DNA from: Actinomycetes bacterium
GTDB taxonomy: Bacteria; Actinomycetota; Actinomycetes; Actinomycetales; Dermatophilaceae
Reading direction: 5' to 3'
DNA length: 64,000 bases
Assembly (NCBI GenBank): GCA_029778715.1
Contig: JAKOPT010000049.1
Span: 100,164 to 164,163 of the forward strand
In this document: positions 1 through 10,112 of the stretch, in pieces
How positions within the stretch are numbered: position 1 is the stretch's first letter
How the letters are laid out: each line of letters begins with the position of its first letter
Made by a program: the position numbers and the translations under genes
Notes under the pieces: generated by a model
What the model was told of the DNA's origin: nothing
Databases searched by the model: none
What the model saw: the letters and a program-made list of their open reading frames with translations, nothing else

Positions 1-1866
1 CATGGTGTCGCCGCCGTATTCCTCGGCCACCAAGTTGTATTCGGTCAACTGCTGCCGGATCTTGGCCGGGTTGGCGCCCTCGACGTCGATCTTGTTGACG
101 GCGACGACGATCGGCACGTCCGCGGCCTGGGCGTGGTTGAGCGCCTCGATGGTCTGCGGCATGACGCCGTCATCGGCGGCCACGACGAGGATGGCGATGT
201 CGGTCACCTTGGCACCCCGGGCCCGCATGGCGGTGAACGCCTCGTGACCGGGGGTGTCGATGAAGGTGATGGCCCGCTCCGCGCCTTCGTGCTCCTTGCG
301 GATCTGGTAGGCGCCGATGTGCTGGGTGATCCCGCCGTGCTCACCGGCGACGACGTTGGCGTCCCGGATCGCGTCGAGGAGTTTGGTCTTGCCATGGTCG
401 ACGTGCCCCATGACGGTCACCACCGGCGGGCGCGGCTGCAGGTCTTCCTCGTCCTCGCTGTCGACCCCGATGTCGAGGTCGATGTTGAAGGAGTCGAAGA
501 GTTCGCGCTCCTCTTCCTCCGGGGAGACCATGCGGATGTCGTAGCCCAACTCGGCACCGAGCAACTTGAAGGTGTCCTCGTCGAGGCTCTGGGTGGCCGT
601 GGCCATTTCCCCCAGATGGAAGAGCACCGTGACCAGCGAGGCCGGGTTGACGTTGATCTTGTCGGCGAAGTCGGTGAGCGAGGCACCTTGGCGGACCCGC
701 ACGACCGTGGAGCCGTCACCACGACGGATGTTGACGCCACCGATGGTCGGCGCCTGCATCTCCTCGAACTCCTGGCGCTTGGCGCGCTTGGACTTCCGGC
801 CCCGTTGCGGACGGCCACCGCCGCGCCCGAAGGCACCCTGGGTGCCGCCACGGCCACCGGGGCCACCCCCCGGACGACCACCGAAACCGGCGCCACCGGG
901 GCGGCCACCGAAGCCACCACCAGCACCGGGTCGACCCCCGGCGCCGGGACGGGCACCGGGACGCGCCGCCGGGCGCTCACCCGGACGCGGCACGGCCGAA
1001 CGACCGGGCATCATGCCCGGGCTGGGCCGGGGGCCTCCCGGACGGGGACCGGCGGCACCTGGGGTACCGGGGCGCGGACCGGGAGCCCCACGCCCGGCAG
1101 GCGGACGCGGCATACCTTGACTGGTCGCGAAGGGGTTGTTGCCCGGGCGGGGGGCGGCACCGCCTTCGCGGGGTGGGCGGCCCATGCCCTGGCTCGGGGC
1201 GAACGGGTTGTTGCCCGGCCGAGGCTGGCCGGGGCGGGCCCCAGGACGCGGCGAGGGCGGGACGCCGGGGCCGGTCTGCCCACCGTCGCGGGCCGCGGAA
1301 ACACCACCGGGGCGACCCGGCGTGGGACGCGGTCCGGGCGTCGGGGCCCCTGGTGTTGGGCCGGCCTTCGGCGCCGGAGAGGGGGCCGCCGGAGCGGCAG
1401 GGGCAGGGGAGCTCGGGGCGGCGGGGGCAGCCGGAGCGGCGGGCGCCTGGGCAACTGCCGGCGCCGGCGGACGGGCCGGACCCGGTTGAGCGGCCTGTCG
1501 GGCCGGCGCCGGGGCGCTCGGCCCGGGCGGGGGCGCGGCCGGCGCGGGCGCGGGCGTGCTCGTCGGCGCCGCGGCGGCGGGCGCGCTGGGGGCGGCCGGG
1601 CGGGGGCCCGGTGTGGCGACCCCCGCGGCGGGAGCGGCAGGGGTGCTCGCCGGGGCCGAAGCGGCCGGAGCGGCCGAGACGGGGGCGGGGGCGGCCGGTG
1701 CAGGCGCCTGCGCGGCATACTCGGCCTTGACCCGGCGCACGACGGGCGCTTCGATCGTCGAGCTGGCGGCCTTGACGTACTCGCCCATCTCGTTCAAGCG
1801 CGCCAGGAGATCCTTACTGGTAACTCCGAGCTCCTTGGCGAGCGCGCTCACACGTAGTTTCGACAC
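1..1866 (-). CDS. infB: Translation initiation factor IF-2, C-terminus cut by window edge
   Basis: GTPase that delivers initiator fMet-tRNA to the 30S subunit. The first 622 codons are present and the gene runs off the left edge. It starts at GTG 1866 with AGGAG six bases upstream. Residues 1-35 form the IF-2 N-terminal helical domain ([14 protein letters not shown]). About 330 residues of Ala/Pro, then Gly/Arg/Pro low-complexity sequence follow, including repeated PGNNPFA motifs. The G domain carries G1 GHVDHGKT (487-494), [18 protein letters not shown] and NKID. It is the last gene seen of a nusA-ylxR-infB run. The high GC of the N-terminal half gives long spurious reading frames on the other strand; these are not genes. 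Confidence 0.97.
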   Translation of the reverse strand, partial: MSKLRVSALAKELGVTSKDLLARLNEMGEYVKAASSTIEAPVVRRVKAEYAAQAPAPAAPAPVSAAPAASAPASTPAAPAAGVATPGPRPAAPSAPAAAAPTSTPAPAPAAPPPGPSAPAPARQAAQPGPARPPAPAVAQAPAAPAAPAAPSSPAPAAPAAPSPAPKAGPTPGAPTPGPRPTPGRPGGVSAARDGGQTGPGVPPSPRPGARPGQPRPGNNPFAPSQGMGRPPREGGAAPRPGNNPFATSQGMPRPPAGRGAPGPRPGTPGAAGPRPGGPRPSPGMMPGRSAVPRPGERPAARPGARPGAGGRPGAGGGFGGRPGGAGFGGRPGGGPGGRGGTQGAFGRGGGRPQRGRKSKRAKRQEFEEMQAPTIGGVNIRRGDGSTVVRVRQGASLTDFADKINVNPASLVTVLFHLGEMATATQSLDEDTFKLLGAELGYDIRMVSPEEEERELFDSFNIDLDIGVDSEDEEDLQPRPPVVTVMGHVDHGKTKLLDAIRDANVVAGEHGGITQHIGAYQIRKEHEGAERAITFIDTPGHEAFTAMRARGAKVTDIAILVVAADDGVMPQTIEALNHAQAADVPIVVAVNKIDVEGANPAKIRQQLTEYNLVAEEYGGDTM

Positions 1867-1926
1867 AATTCTCCTGTCCTGGTCCGGCCAGGACAGGCGC
1901 GGACCGTCGTTACAGCTGGGGGGTGC

Positions 1927-2343
1927 TCATTGCTGAGTACTCATCGGGTGCTCATCAGCGTCAAACCCGCTTTCGGTTCCCTGGGGACGGACATGGTTCT
2001 GGGCGTGCTCGATGACGTATGCCGTGACCGCTGCCGGGTCGGTCGGGGCGCTGACACGCAACGCCCGGCCGAAGGCTCGGCGGCGGATGGCTTGGTCACA
2101 GCATTCGATCGTGGGATGGAGCCAGGCTCCACGCCCCCCAAGTCGACGCCGCGGATCGGGGATCACGGGCACGACGCCAGGGATGACGTCAGGTCCCGCG
2201 GCCGGTCCGGCGACCACGCGCAGAAGGACCGACCAGCTATCCGTCCCGCGACAACCGATGCAGGTCCGCGTCGGCCCTGAGGGGCTCGCTGCGGGCGTCA
2301 CCGACTGCCCGGGCCGGGTTCCAGTCCGGTCGGCACCGACCAT
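1927..2343 (-). CDS. ylxR: YlxR family RNA-binding protein (DUF448)
   Basis: Small nucleic-acid-binding protein of the nusA-infB operon. Family members bind RNA and have been linked to regulation of RNase P; the role here is inferred from the family. The 138-residue product has the family hallmarks: RTCIGCR at 26-32, an LLRVV strand, GRGAWLHP and a late Cys followed by RRAFGRALR. Its start lies 17 nt after the nusA stop and its end lies 60 nt before infB. The N-terminal 25 residues and the C-terminal tail are poorly conserved, so a start a few codons downstream is possible. Confidence 0.9.
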   Translation of the reverse strand: MVGADRTGTRPGQSVTPAASPSGPTRTCIGCRGTDSWSVLLRVVAGPAAGPDVIPGVVPVIPDPRRRLGGRGAWLHPTIECCDQAIRRRAFGRALRVSAPTDPAAVTAYVIEHAQNHVRPQGTESGFDADEHPMSTQQ

Positions 2344-2360
2344 CGTACCGGCTTTCCGGC

Positions 2361-3539
2361 TCAGCGCGTGTCACCGCTCGCCGGTCGCCGAACCGGCGCG
2401 CCCGTGGCCGGTCGGTGCGGGGGACGGTCAGCGAAGCGACCCGCGGGGCGGCCAGCCGGGCGTGCGCTCGGCGAAGTCGAGGAGCGCTGGGGACCGGCGT
2501 CGGGCCCGGCGTCCGCGCCGCCCGGTGCGGTGTCGGGGCGAATGTCGATGCGCCAGCCGGTGAGTTTGGCGGCGAGTCGGGCGTTCTGCCCCTCACGCCC
2601 GATGGCCAGCGACAACTGGTAGTCCGGCACGACGACCCGCGCGGCCTTGTGGACCGGATCGACGATCTCGACCGAGGAGACCCGCGCCGGCGAGAGGGCG
2701 CTGGCGATGAAGGTCGCCGGGTCGTCGCTGTAATCGACGATGTCGATCTTCTCGCCGCGCAACTCGGCCATGACGGCTCGCACCCGCGAGCCCATCGGTC
2801 CGATGCACGCCCCCTTGGCGCCCAGGCCGGGCACCTTGGAATGGACGGCGATCTTGGTCCGGTGCCCGGCCTCCCTGGCCAGGGCCGCGATCTCGACGCT
2901 CCCGTCGGCGATTTCGGGGACCTCCAGGGCGAACAATTTGCGCACCAGGTTGGGGTGGGTGCGCGAGAGCCCGATCTGCGGGCCCTTGAGGCCGCGCTTG
3001 ACGCTGACGACGTAGGTGCGCAGCCGCTCCCCGTGGAGGTACTTCTCCCCCGGCACCTGTTCGGCGCTGGGCAAGATCCCCTCGACCGCCCCGAAGTCGA
3101 CGGTCACGTGCCGCGGGTCCGGAGACTGTTGGACCACCCCGGCGACGACGTCACCTTCCCGGCCCTTGAAATCACCGAGGATGGCCTCGTCCTCAAGGTC
3201 ACGCAGCCGCTGGACGATGACCTGTCGCGCGGTCGCAGCCGCGACCCGGCCGAAACCGGTGGGCGTGTCGTCGAACTCGGGCCCGAACTCGCGGCGGGGG
3301 CGCAGCGGTTCACCGTCCTCGTCGACCGCCCCCTCCTCCGGGGGAACGAGGAACTCCTCGCGGGCCCAGATGACCACGTGCCCGCTCTTGCGGTCGAGTT
3401 CGGCCCGCGCCTGCCGATAGGCCCCCTCGGTGCGCTGATAGGCCAAGAGCAGGGCCTGCTCGATGGCGGGGACGAGCACGTCGAACGACACATCCCGCTC
3501 CCGCTCCAGGGCCCGCAGGGCCGCCAGGTCGATGTCCAT
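2361..3539 (-). CDS. nusA: Transcription termination/antitermination factor NusA
   Basis: RNA polymerase-associated factor controlling pausing, termination and antitermination. The order is an N-terminal RNAP-binding domain ([19 protein letters not shown]), an S1 domain and two KH domains ([20 protein letters not shown], then [19 protein letters not shown]). A Pro/Ala/Arg-rich tail follows, as in other actinobacteria, which lack the E. coli acidic repeats. ATG 3539 was chosen because it lies one base after the rimP stop (TGACATG) and begins the conserved MDIDL sequence; an in-frame upstream start at 3596 would overlap rimP. 392 residues. Confidence 0.96.
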   Translation of the reverse strand: MDIDLAALRALERERDVSFDVLVPAIEQALLLAYQRTEGAYRQARAELDRKSGHVVIWAREEFLVPPEEGAVDEDGEPLRPRREFGPEFDDTPTGFGRVAAATARQVIVQRLRDLEDEAILGDFKGREGDVVAGVVQQSPDPRHVTVDFGAVEGILPSAEQVPGEKYLHGERLRTYVVSVKRGLKGPQIGLSRTHPNLVRKLFALEVPEIADGSVEIAALAREAGHRTKIAVHSKVPGLGAKGACIGPMGSRVRAVMAELRGEKIDIVDYSDDPATFIASALSPARVSSVEIVDPVHKAARVVVPDYQLSLAIGREGQNARLAAKLTGWRIDIRPDTAPGGADAGPDAGPQRSSTSPSARPAGRPAGRFADRPPHRPATGAPVRRPASGDTR

Positions 3540-3540
3540 G

Positions 3541-4062
3541 TCAGTCCTCCTCGCTGTCGTTGTCTGATATCGGCTCGCCGCGGTTGAACTCGACATGCAC
3601 CTGGCCGCGCCGCAGGTCGGCGAACGGCACGGGCACGGGGGCGGCGTCGGGCCCCTCCTCGACGAGCACGCCGTGCTCGTCGACCCGCACGATGCGCCCA
3701 GTGATCGGCTCGGCGCCCGCCGCCATGGTGAGCGTCACGAGCCGCCCGACATTGCGCGCGAAGTGCCGCGGCGCAGTGAGCGGTCGGGAGACCCCGGGCG
3801 AGGTGACCTCGAGAATGTACGGGCCCGCACCCAGGATGTCGCTGTCATCGAGCACCCCATTGACCAGCCGGGTCGCAGCGGCGACATCGTCCATGGACAG
3901 GGGAGCGCTCGGGGCATCGGCGACATCCCCCAAATCCCGGTCGACAACGACCCGCACGACCCGCCGCCGCCCGGCGGGGGTGATGGTGACGTCTTCGAGG
4001 AGGAACCCGCTCGGGGCCAAGGCAGCCCGCACGACCCCGGCGAGCCGGTCTTGGGTGGTCAT
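3541..4062 (-). CDS. rimP: Ribosome maturation factor RimP
   Basis: Factor for 30S subunit maturation, first gene of the rimP-nusA-ylxR-infB operon. The 173-residue product matches the family in length. The central motif [20 protein letters not shown] is diagnostic. The second (SH3-like) domain contains GRLVTLTM and [13 protein letters not shown], and the C-terminus is acidic (DNDSEED). Transcription probably starts in the 130-nt gap shared with the divergent lipoprotein gene at 4193. Confidence 0.95.
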   Translation of the reverse strand: MTTQDRLAGVVRAALAPSGFLLEDVTITPAGRRRVVRVVVDRDLGDVADAPSAPLSMDDVAAATRLVNGVLDDSDILGAGPYILEVTSPGVSRPLTAPRHFARNVGRLVTLTMAAGAEPITGRIVRVDEHGVLVEEGPDAAPVPVPFADLRRGQVHVEFNRGEPISDNDSEED

Positions 4063-4192
4063 CGCGCGGTCCCCTCTGCAGTTGGGTCGAGGCCCGGTGG
4101 GCTCTCGAGGTAAAGCATCAGTCTAGGTCATCGCGGCGGGCACCCGCCGGTCTCGGCGCGGCGCCGCCGCCGGCCGTGCGAGGATGCCTGGC

Positions 4193-5281
4193 ATGACCGG
4201 CGGCACTCCCCTCGGCAACGGCCCGCGCCGTCGCCTGATCCTCCTCGGGATCGGCGTGGGCGCGGTCGGTGCCCTATCGGGATGCGGGGTTCACCTCCAG
4301 GAGGACGCGCCCGATATCCCCGTGATCCCGCGGCGCACCCGAATGCCGGGGGAGGCGGCGCTGCTCGACCTGCTCGCCGGGACCCAGGCGCTCGTCACCG
4401 CGACGAAGTCGGCGGGCACCGAACTGACCGCCGTCCTGACGCCGCTCCACGTCACCCAAGTCGGCGTGCTGCGGGATGCCTTGCGGCGGGGTCGGGTCCC
4501 CTCGAGCGTCATCGCACCTGCCGATCGGACGCCCTCACCGGTGCCGGGAGCCACACCCAATTCCGTGGGCCTGGCCGCCGCCGAGGCCTCGGTTCTTGGC
4601 GATCGCACTCCGTATGCCGCGTTCGACGCGGCGCTGGCCGCTCCGGTGATGGCGTTGCTCGCCCAGCGAGCCGCAGCCACCACGTTGCTCGGCGGTCACC
4701 CACCGGCGCCGAACCCGCCGGCGCCGAACCCGCCGAGCCCAGCCGCAACGACACCAAGCCACGCCGGGATCGCCACCGGCGAACCCACCCCGGGGGCACC
4801 AGCACCGAGTTCGAGCGCGGCGTCACCGGCACCGAGCCCGAGTGCCACCCCACGGACCGCCGACGATCCTGGGCTGAGCGGACTCCTCGTCAGCGCCCGG
4901 GAAGCAGTGCAGTTCCTCCAGGTCGTGCAGGCGCGCGCGCCCAAGGACGACACCGCCACCGGGTTGCGCGCCCGCGCCCTCGACACCCAGACCTGGCTCT
5001 CGGCGCTGACCCAAGGGTGGGAGCAGGCCCTCGGCGACGAAGCGCCACCGGCCTCGGCGACGATCGCGTTGCCGTTCGCGGTGGATTCCCCCGAGGCAGG
5101 TGCCCGCCTGGCGGCGGAGGCACTCACTCGGGTCCGGGCGGCATACGGGAGGCGGATCGCCACGCTGAGCGTGAGCGCCGCACGCAAGGGCTGGGGCACC
5201 TTCCCCGACGAACTCGCCGACATCGAGGTGCATGCGCATGCCTGGGGGGTGGCGCTGCAGGCCTTCCCCGGGTTGTCGTGA
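4193..5281 (+). CDS. Ferritin-like (DUF4439-type) lipoprotein
   Basis: Predicted exported lipoprotein. A twin-arginine-like start (PRRR) is followed by a hydrophobic stretch and the lipobox LSGC, so the mature protein would be anchored by its Cys. The rest splits into two helical halves joined by a Pro/Ala/Ser linker of about 65 residues (PAPNPPAPNPPSP onward). The C-terminal half (SGLLVSAREAVQFLQVV to the end) resembles DUF4439, a ferritin-like fold of unknown function often found next to rimP in actinobacteria. Start: ATG 4193 follows a GAGGAT -10-like box by 7 nt, which suggests a leaderless message; ATG 4184 is the alternative. The stop overlaps the next gene by 4 nt. Confidence 0.75.
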   Translation: MTGGTPLGNGPRRRLILLGIGVGAVGALSGCGVHLQEDAPDIPVIPRRTRMPGEAALLDLLAGTQALVTATKSAGTELTAVLTPLHVTQVGVLRDALRRGRVPSSVIAPADRTPSPVPGATPNSVGLAAAEASVLGDRTPYAAFDAALAAPVMALLAQRAAATTLLGGHPPAPNPPAPNPPSPAATTPSHAGIATGEPTPGAPAPSSSAASPAPSPSATPRTADDPGLSGLLVSAREAVQFLQVVQARAPKDDTATGLRARALDTQTWLSALTQGWEQALGDEAPPASATIALPFAVDSPEAGARLAAEALTRVRAAYGRRIATLSVSAARKGWGTFPDELADIEVHAHAWGVALQAFPGLS

Positions 5282-6174
5282 TCGACGTCGAACTGCCGAA
5301 GACGTGGGTCGAGCGGGTCGCGGGCTACCCCGCGGACGGCGGGCCCCCCGGTGCCGAGTGGGTCCGCACCGTGCCGGGCCGGATCCGGGAGGCCGCGCGG
5401 CGGTGGGGGCTGGACCTCGACGGCCCGCCGCGCACCGGCTGGACCGCGATCGTCCTCCCCGTGCGCCGAGACGGTGAAGCGTTGGCGCTCAAGGTGACCT
5501 GGCCGCACGACGACATGCGCACCGAACACCTCGCGCTGCGGCTGTGGGACGGGGACGGCGCGGTGCGGCTGGTCGCCGCCGACCCCGGCGCCGGGCTGCT
5601 CCTCCTCGAACGCCTCGACGCCGACCGCGACCTGCGCACCCTCCCCATCGATGCCGCGTGCGCGAGAGCCGGCGAACTGCTCGCGCGCCTGCACCGGCCG
5701 GCGCCCGAAAGCCTCACCGCGCACGCGGCATACCTGGCGCCCCACCTGGAGCGGATGGCGACCCGCGAACGGGTGCCGCGCCGGATCCGGGACCGCACCC
5801 TCGGGCTCGTCCGGGAGCTCAGCGCCGCCCCCGGACCCTCGGTGGTGCTCCACGCGGACCTCCACTACGAGAACGTCCTGTATGCCGCCGACCGCGGCTG
5901 GGTGGCCATCGACCCCAAGCCGCTCCGCGGGCATCCGGGCGCCGACCTGGTGCCGCTGCTCACGAACCGGCGCACCGACCTGGACGGTCGCTCGTTCAGG
6001 GAGGCCATGCGCGGCCGGGTGGCGATCGCCGCCGAGGCAGCGCGGATCGATGAGGATGACGCGCTGGCGTGGTCGCTGGTCATGGCGGGGCTCGAGGCGA
6101 GTTGGGCGGTGGGCATGGCCGACGAGGACGCGCTCACCCACGCCATCGCCCTCACCAAGGCCCTGGACGCCTGA
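5278..6174 (+). CDS. Aminoglycoside/hydroxyurea-type phosphotransferase (APH fold)
   Basis: Kinase of the streptomycin 6-kinase/hydroxyurea phosphotransferase family. The substrate here is unknown and resistance should not be assumed. The catalytic loop HADLHYENVLYA (HxDxxxxN) and the Mg-binding AIDPKPLRG segment are intact. The N-lobe has LKVTWPHDD with the likely ATP-binding Lys. Length (298 aa) fits the family. GTG 5278 overlaps the upstream stop (GTGA), so it is translationally coupled to the DUF4439 lipoprotein. Confidence 0.82.
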   Translation: MIDVELPKTWVERVAGYPADGGPPGAEWVRTVPGRIREAARRWGLDLDGPPRTGWTAIVLPVRRDGEALALKVTWPHDDMRTEHLALRLWDGDGAVRLVAADPGAGLLLLERLDADRDLRTLPIDAACARAGELLARLHRPAPESLTAHAAYLAPHLERMATRERVPRRIRDRTLGLVRELSAAPGPSVVLHADLHYENVLYAADRGWVAIDPKPLRGHPGADLVPLLTNRRTDLDGRSFREAMRGRVAIAAEAARIDEDDALAWSLVMAGLEASWAVGMADEDALTHAIALTKALDA

Positions 6175-6198
6175 CGCAGCGGGCAGGCGTGGCTGCCG

Positions 6199-7077
6199 TC
6201 AGAGGTCGAGCAGGCCCCGCACGAGGGTGGTCACGTCCCCACCGATCCACACCTGGTCGTCGTCGGCCTCGACGTAGAGGCGCCCGTCGCGCTGTCGCAC
6301 CCGACCCTGCCCCGCGGCATACCGGCGCGGCAACCGTCCCGCGCCGATGAGCCACTGGGCCAGGCCCGCGTTGGCCGACCCGGTCACCGGATCCTCCTCG
6401 AAGTCCCGGCCGTCGGCGTAGAAGGCCCGCACCTCGACGTCGATGCCGCGGGCAGCGGCGACGTCGGCGGCATACCGGCCCAGCAGGGTCACCTTCAACC
6501 CGTCGTATGCCGCGGCGTCCGGGACCACGGCGAGCACCGCTGCCGCTGAGGTGAGTTCGACCCCGATCCAGCCGGGCCCGTTGTCGACCCACGCCATGTC
6601 GACGACGTCGGCGGGGTCGAGACCGTTGACCCGCAGCACCTGGGCCCGCAACTCCTCGCTGACCGGACCGGAGCGCCGTAGGGGCGGGGCGGCGAAGGCG
6701 AGCAGCTCGCCGCGGCGCACCGGGACCAGCCCGGCACCGCACTCCTGGATGATCCGGTCCGGGGTGTGCGGCACTCCCCCGGCCTCGAGCCAGGCGTGCG
6801 CGCTGCCGAGGGTGGGATGCCCGGCGAACGGCAACTCCCCGCCGGTGGTGAAGATGCGCACCCGGTAGTCGGCGGCCGGGTCGGTCGGTTGGCAGAGGAA
6901 CGTCGTCTCGGACAGGTTGGTCCAGCGGGCGATGGCTGCCATCTGGGCGTCGCTGAGGTCGTCGGCGTCGTGGATGACGGCGAGGGCGTTGCCGAGAAGC
7001 GGTGTCGCGGAGAACACGTCGACCTCGGTGATGCGGTGCCCGGCCGGGGGCGTGGAGGTGGTCACGTGCCCGAGCAT
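6199..7077 (-). CDS. PhzF family isomerase-like protein
   Basis: Member of the PhzF/diaminopimelate-epimerase-fold family, which catalyses proton shifts on small acids. There are no phenazine genes nearby, so the substrate is unknown. The conserved catalytic Glu is in LSETTF (E57), followed by LPFAGHPTLGSAHAW. The second half has DFEEDPVTGSANAGLAQWL. 292 residues is the normal length. It is convergent with the APH gene (25-nt gap). GTG at 7062 is a possible alternative start. Confidence 0.88.
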   Translation of the reverse strand: MLGHVTTSTPPAGHRITEVDVFSATPLLGNALAVIHDADDLSDAQMAAIARWTNLSETTFLCQPTDPAADYRVRIFTTGGELPFAGHPTLGSAHAWLEAGGVPHTPDRIIQECGAGLVPVRRGELLAFAAPPLRRSGPVSEELRAQVLRVNGLDPADVVDMAWVDNGPGWIGVELTSAAAVLAVVPDAAAYDGLKVTLLGRYAADVAAARGIDVEVRAFYADGRDFEEDPVTGSANAGLAQWLIGAGRLPRRYAAGQGRVRQRDGRLYVEADDDQVWIGGDVTTLVRGLLDL

Positions 7078-7096
7078 GCCAGCAGTTGCCGGTGCC

Positions 7097-7888
7097 TCAG
7101 TGACGGCGCAGTTCGTATGCCGGGTCGCGGTCTTCCAGCAGCCGGGCCGCGGCGCTCGGGTCGACGTAGGCGGCGGTGGCCCAGATATCGGCCCACATGA
7201 GGTCCGGGCCGATGACGGTGGCCGAACCCGGGCGGGAGATGCCGCGCCCGGTCGCCGGGTCGACGACGTGCGCGCCGCGGGCCGCAGCCCCGGAGGTCGC
7301 GATCCCGCCGCGGGTCACCGACACGACATCGGCGATCCGGCGCCGGTCACGGGGGTCTTCGATGCCGATCCGCCACACGGGCGCCGCGTCGTGCATGCGC
7401 CGCCCGGTGCCCACGGCGATGTCGCCGCCGGCGCCGAGACACCAGGCAATCTCGGGCACCGTTTCCAGGTGGGCCGCGGCCCCGACAACAGCCCAGCCCT
7501 TGACGACGCCGGTGGGGTCGAACACGGTGCGACCACCGGGGCGGGATCGCCAGGCGGCGAACAGCCCGTCGGTGCGTTCCTCGGCGAGCAGGCAGATCTC
7601 GACGACCTCGGCGAGCCAGGGGTGGACCTCGTCGGTACCGATCTCCGCGTGCTGGAGGCGCAACAGGTCGCTGTCGGCCCGCCACGTGGAGAAGACCTCA
7701 TCGACCTTGCGCAGGTGGGCGAAGACCCGGTCGGCAGCGGCGGCGATGTCGGGACGGGCGGGTTCGGTGGCCCGCACATGGATCGAGATCGGCATACCCA
7801 TGATCTGGTCGACGAAGGCGCGCCGCCCCAGGACGGATGGGGTGCCGGTGTGGGTGCGGCGGTGGACGGGGATTTCGGCGGTAATCAC
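7097..7888 (-). CDS. FAD:protein FMN transferase (ApbE/Ftp family)
   Basis: Covalently attaches FMN to a Thr of a target protein, using FAD as donor. The FAD/Mg features are present: GTVFDPTGVVKGWAV-like region, GAGGDIAVG, GGIATSGAAAR with AHVVDPATG, and the metal-binding ADIWATAAYV. Length 263 aa. Its likely substrate is encoded just upstream (7885-8460), which carries the SGATYTS flavinylation motif. The two genes overlap by 4 nt and the electron-donating flavoprotein precedes them. No signal peptide is visible. Confidence 0.9.
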   Translation of the reverse strand: MITAEIPVHRRTHTGTPSVLGRRAFVDQIMGMPISIHVRATEPARPDIAAAADRVFAHLRKVDEVFSTWRADSDLLRLQHAEIGTDEVHPWLAEVVEICLLAEERTDGLFAAWRSRPGGRTVFDPTGVVKGWAVVGAAAHLETVPEIAWCLGAGGDIAVGTGRRMHDAAPVWRIGIEDPRDRRRIADVVSVTRGGIATSGAAARGAHVVDPATGRGISRPGSATVIGPDLMWADIWATAAYVDPSAAARLLEDRDPAYELRRH

Positions 7889-8460
7889 AGGTGAGCCTTA
7901 TCGATCGCGGACTGGAGGGACTGAAGGTAAGCCTCGGAGGTGTAGGTCGCTCCGGAGACCATGTCGATCTGGGCGCTTTGGGCGTCGACGGCCTCGGCGT
8001 TGAGCACCGGGACGGCGCGCGAGTTGATCTGCTGATCCTTGGGGTTGTTCCACGGCACCTGGAGCACGACCGAGTGGGTGATCTTGCCGCCGGCCACGGT
8101 GATCTGGACCTGAACGTTGCCGTAGCGGGTGGACACGACGTCGCCGTCGATGGTCGTCGCCGCTGTGGACGTTCCGCTCGATGCCGCACCCGACGATGCC
8201 GCACCCGATGAGGCCGCACCCGACGACGCAGAAGCCGACGAGGACGAGCCAGCGGAGCTGTCCGTGGTCGTCACCGCGGACCCGGTCGCGGACGTTGTTC
8301 CCGCCGCGGACGTCGTCCCCGCCCCGGCCGTCGCGGTGTCGGTGCCCGTTTGCGGCGCCACGATGCTCGTCTTGGAGGTCGCGTTCGTCGAGGTGTGATA
8401 GCTGAAGAGCAGCACGAGGGCGCTGATCGTGCTCAGCATCCACAAGGTGATCCGGCGCAT
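7885..8460 (-). CDS. FMN-binding domain protein, membrane anchored
   Basis: Extracytoplasmic electron carrier predicted to hold a covalent FMN. An N-terminal hydrophobic segment (residues 4-20) serves as signal/anchor. A roughly 75-residue Ser/Ala/Thr-rich linker follows, with repeated SSGAA units. The FMN-binding domain starts at about residue 105 (GDVVSTRYGNVQVQITV) and ends with MVSGATYTSEAYLQSLQ, where the Thr in SGAT is the ApbE target. It lies between the ferric-reductase-like gene and apbE, a conserved actinobacterial trio. Confidence 0.88.
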   Translation of the reverse strand: MRRITLWMLSTISALVLLFSYHTSTNATSKTSIVAPQTGTDTATAGAGTTSAAGTTSATGSAVTTTDSSAGSSSSASASSGAASSGAASSGAASSGTSTAATTIDGDVVSTRYGNVQVQITVAGGKITHSVVLQVPWNNPKDQQINSRAVPVLNAEAVDAQSAQIDMVSGATYTSEAYLQSLQSAIDKAHL

Positions 8461-8536
8461 GGTGGTCAGTCCTTACGAAGTGGGGTCGAGAGTCGACGAG
8501 GCGGTCGAGCGGAGTCAGTGGGGGCGGCGGCGCACA

Positions 8537-9988
8537 TCAGTAGGCGAACCTTTCGACGTGGACCTGCTCGGTGGGTGTCCCGGCGGCGTGCACCGCTTCC
8601 TCGGCAGCGGTCATCCAGCCGGTCGAGCCGCAGATGTAGACGTCACGCCTGGTCAGATCGGGCACGATTTCGCGCAGCGCCGCGACATCGCTGAGGTATG
8701 CCGCTTGCTGCGGCAGCCAGGAGGCTCGCCCCGTGACCCGGGCCCCTTCGACGAGGACGTAGCGGGCCCCGCGGGCGGTCGAGAGCGCCTGCAGTTCGTC
8801 GTGGAGCACCGCTTCGGCCCGAGAGCGCACCCGGTGGATGACGGTCACGTCGACCCCGACCGGCAGGTCTTCGAGGATGGCCCGCATCGGCGTGATCCCG
8901 ATGCCCGAGGCCATGAGCAGGACCTTGTCGCGCACGCGCACCCCGGCGTGGAGCCGGCCGTAGGGGCCTTCGATGAGGACGCGGGTCCCCGGCCGCACGC
9001 CGGCCAGGCGGCGCGAGCCGTCACCGAGGTGGGCCACCGTGATCCGCAGGGTGCGCCCATCCGGGGCGGCCGACAGCGAGTAGGGGTTGGCGCGGGTCCA
9101 GCCGGGGCCGTCGAGGAAGCGCCAGTTGAAGAACTGCCCGCCCCTGGCCCGCAGCCGCGCCACGCCCGGGCCCCCGATCGTCACGGTCGTCACATCGGCG
9201 GCGTCGTGACGCACGTCGAGCACCCGCAGTGGGGCGCGCAGCGACCGCCACAGCGGAACGCCGACCCGGAAGACGAGCACGGAACCGGCGCAAACGGCAT
9301 ACGAGGCCCACCAGAAGACCGTCGTCACCGGACGCCCGAGGAAGTCCGAGCCCGTCCACAACTGGTGCGGCAACGCCAACCCGGCCCCGAGATAGCCGTA
9401 GAGGTGGATGAGGTGCCACGACTCGTAGCGCAACCGGGCGCGGGCCCGCCGCACCGAGGTGACGACGACCAGGACGAGCAGCAGGGTGCCGGCGAGCGCG
9501 AGCAGCATGCCCGGTGCGTCCAGGACGAGCGCGAGGAAGGTGCCCCAGATGCCCGCGGTGGTGCCCGCGGCATACCCGAGGGTGATGAGCACCAGGTGCG
9601 CGAGCATGAGCGAGAAGGAGGTGAACCCGACGACCCGGTGGGTGCGGACCAACTCGTCCTGACCCCACGCCTGCTCGACCCACGGCACCCGAGCCATGAG
9701 GAACACCTGGACGAGGAGCAGGGCCGAGGAGATCAACCCGGTGAGCCGACCCAGGGAGGTCAGCCCGCTGGCCCAGCCGGCGAGGTCGCCGACCCCACCG
9801 GCCGACACCCAGAGCGCGGTGACGAAAAGGAGCAACGCCCAGAGGACCGAGCCGGAGGCGTCGCGCCACCAGCGGGGCGGGGAGGCGACGCGGCGGGCCC
9901 GGCGCACGGTGGCCGGGGCCGGGGCCGGGCGCGGAGGCACGGCTCGGCGGGTGCGCGGTCGCGCCTCAACAAGGTGGGTCGTCGTCAT
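8537..9988 (-). CDS. Ferric-reductase-like transmembrane flavoprotein oxidoreductase
   Basis: Membrane oxidoreductase likely moving electrons from NAD(P)H through FAD and haem to the FMN-binding partner or an external acceptor. After a basic Pro/Arg-rich N-terminus, residues about 40-250 hold roughly six membrane helices with paired His (RTHRVVGF, LMLAHLVL, SWHLIHLYGY, LALPHQLW) that fit haem ligation. The C-terminal half is a ferredoxin-reductase module: FAD site RANPYSLSAAP, glycine-rich VRPGTRVLIEGPYG, NAD site LLMASGIGITPMR, and the end VYICGSTGWM. Start ATG 9988 (MTTTHLVEARP) precedes the hydrophobic core; upstream in-frame ATGs lack support. 483 residues. Confidence 0.87.
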   Translation of the reverse strand: MTTTHLVEARPRTRRAVPPRPAPAPATVRRARRVASPPRWWRDASGSVLWALLLFVTALWVSAGGVGDLAGWASGLTSLGRLTGLISSALLLVQVFLMARVPWVEQAWGQDELVRTHRVVGFTSFSLMLAHLVLITLGYAAGTTAGIWGTFLALVLDAPGMLLALAGTLLLVLVVVTSVRRARARLRYESWHLIHLYGYLGAGLALPHQLWTGSDFLGRPVTTVFWWASYAVCAGSVLVFRVGVPLWRSLRAPLRVLDVRHDAADVTTVTIGGPGVARLRARGGQFFNWRFLDGPGWTRANPYSLSAAPDGRTLRITVAHLGDGSRRLAGVRPGTRVLIEGPYGRLHAGVRVRDKVLLMASGIGITPMRAILEDLPVGVDVTVIHRVRSRAEAVLHDELQALSTARGARYVLVEGARVTGRASWLPQQAAYLSDVAALREIVPDLTRRDVYICGSTGWMTAAEEAVHAAGTPTEQVHVERFAY

Positions 9989-10112
9989 GAACCCGACATT
10001 TGCGGCCGTTTCTGTGTCTTGCCTGTGGAATGAGTGGGTGTCACCCGTGACCTCGTGCCGTGGCTTCAGGGGGGTGTCGGAGGAGTCCCGCGCGTGGGCC
10101 ACAATGCTCGTC

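Noticed and set aside
133..1857. Long plus-strand reading frame of 574 codons opposite infB
   Set aside because: Product is Arg/Gly/Thr low complexity; the minus strand encodes a clear IF-2 with G-domain motifs.
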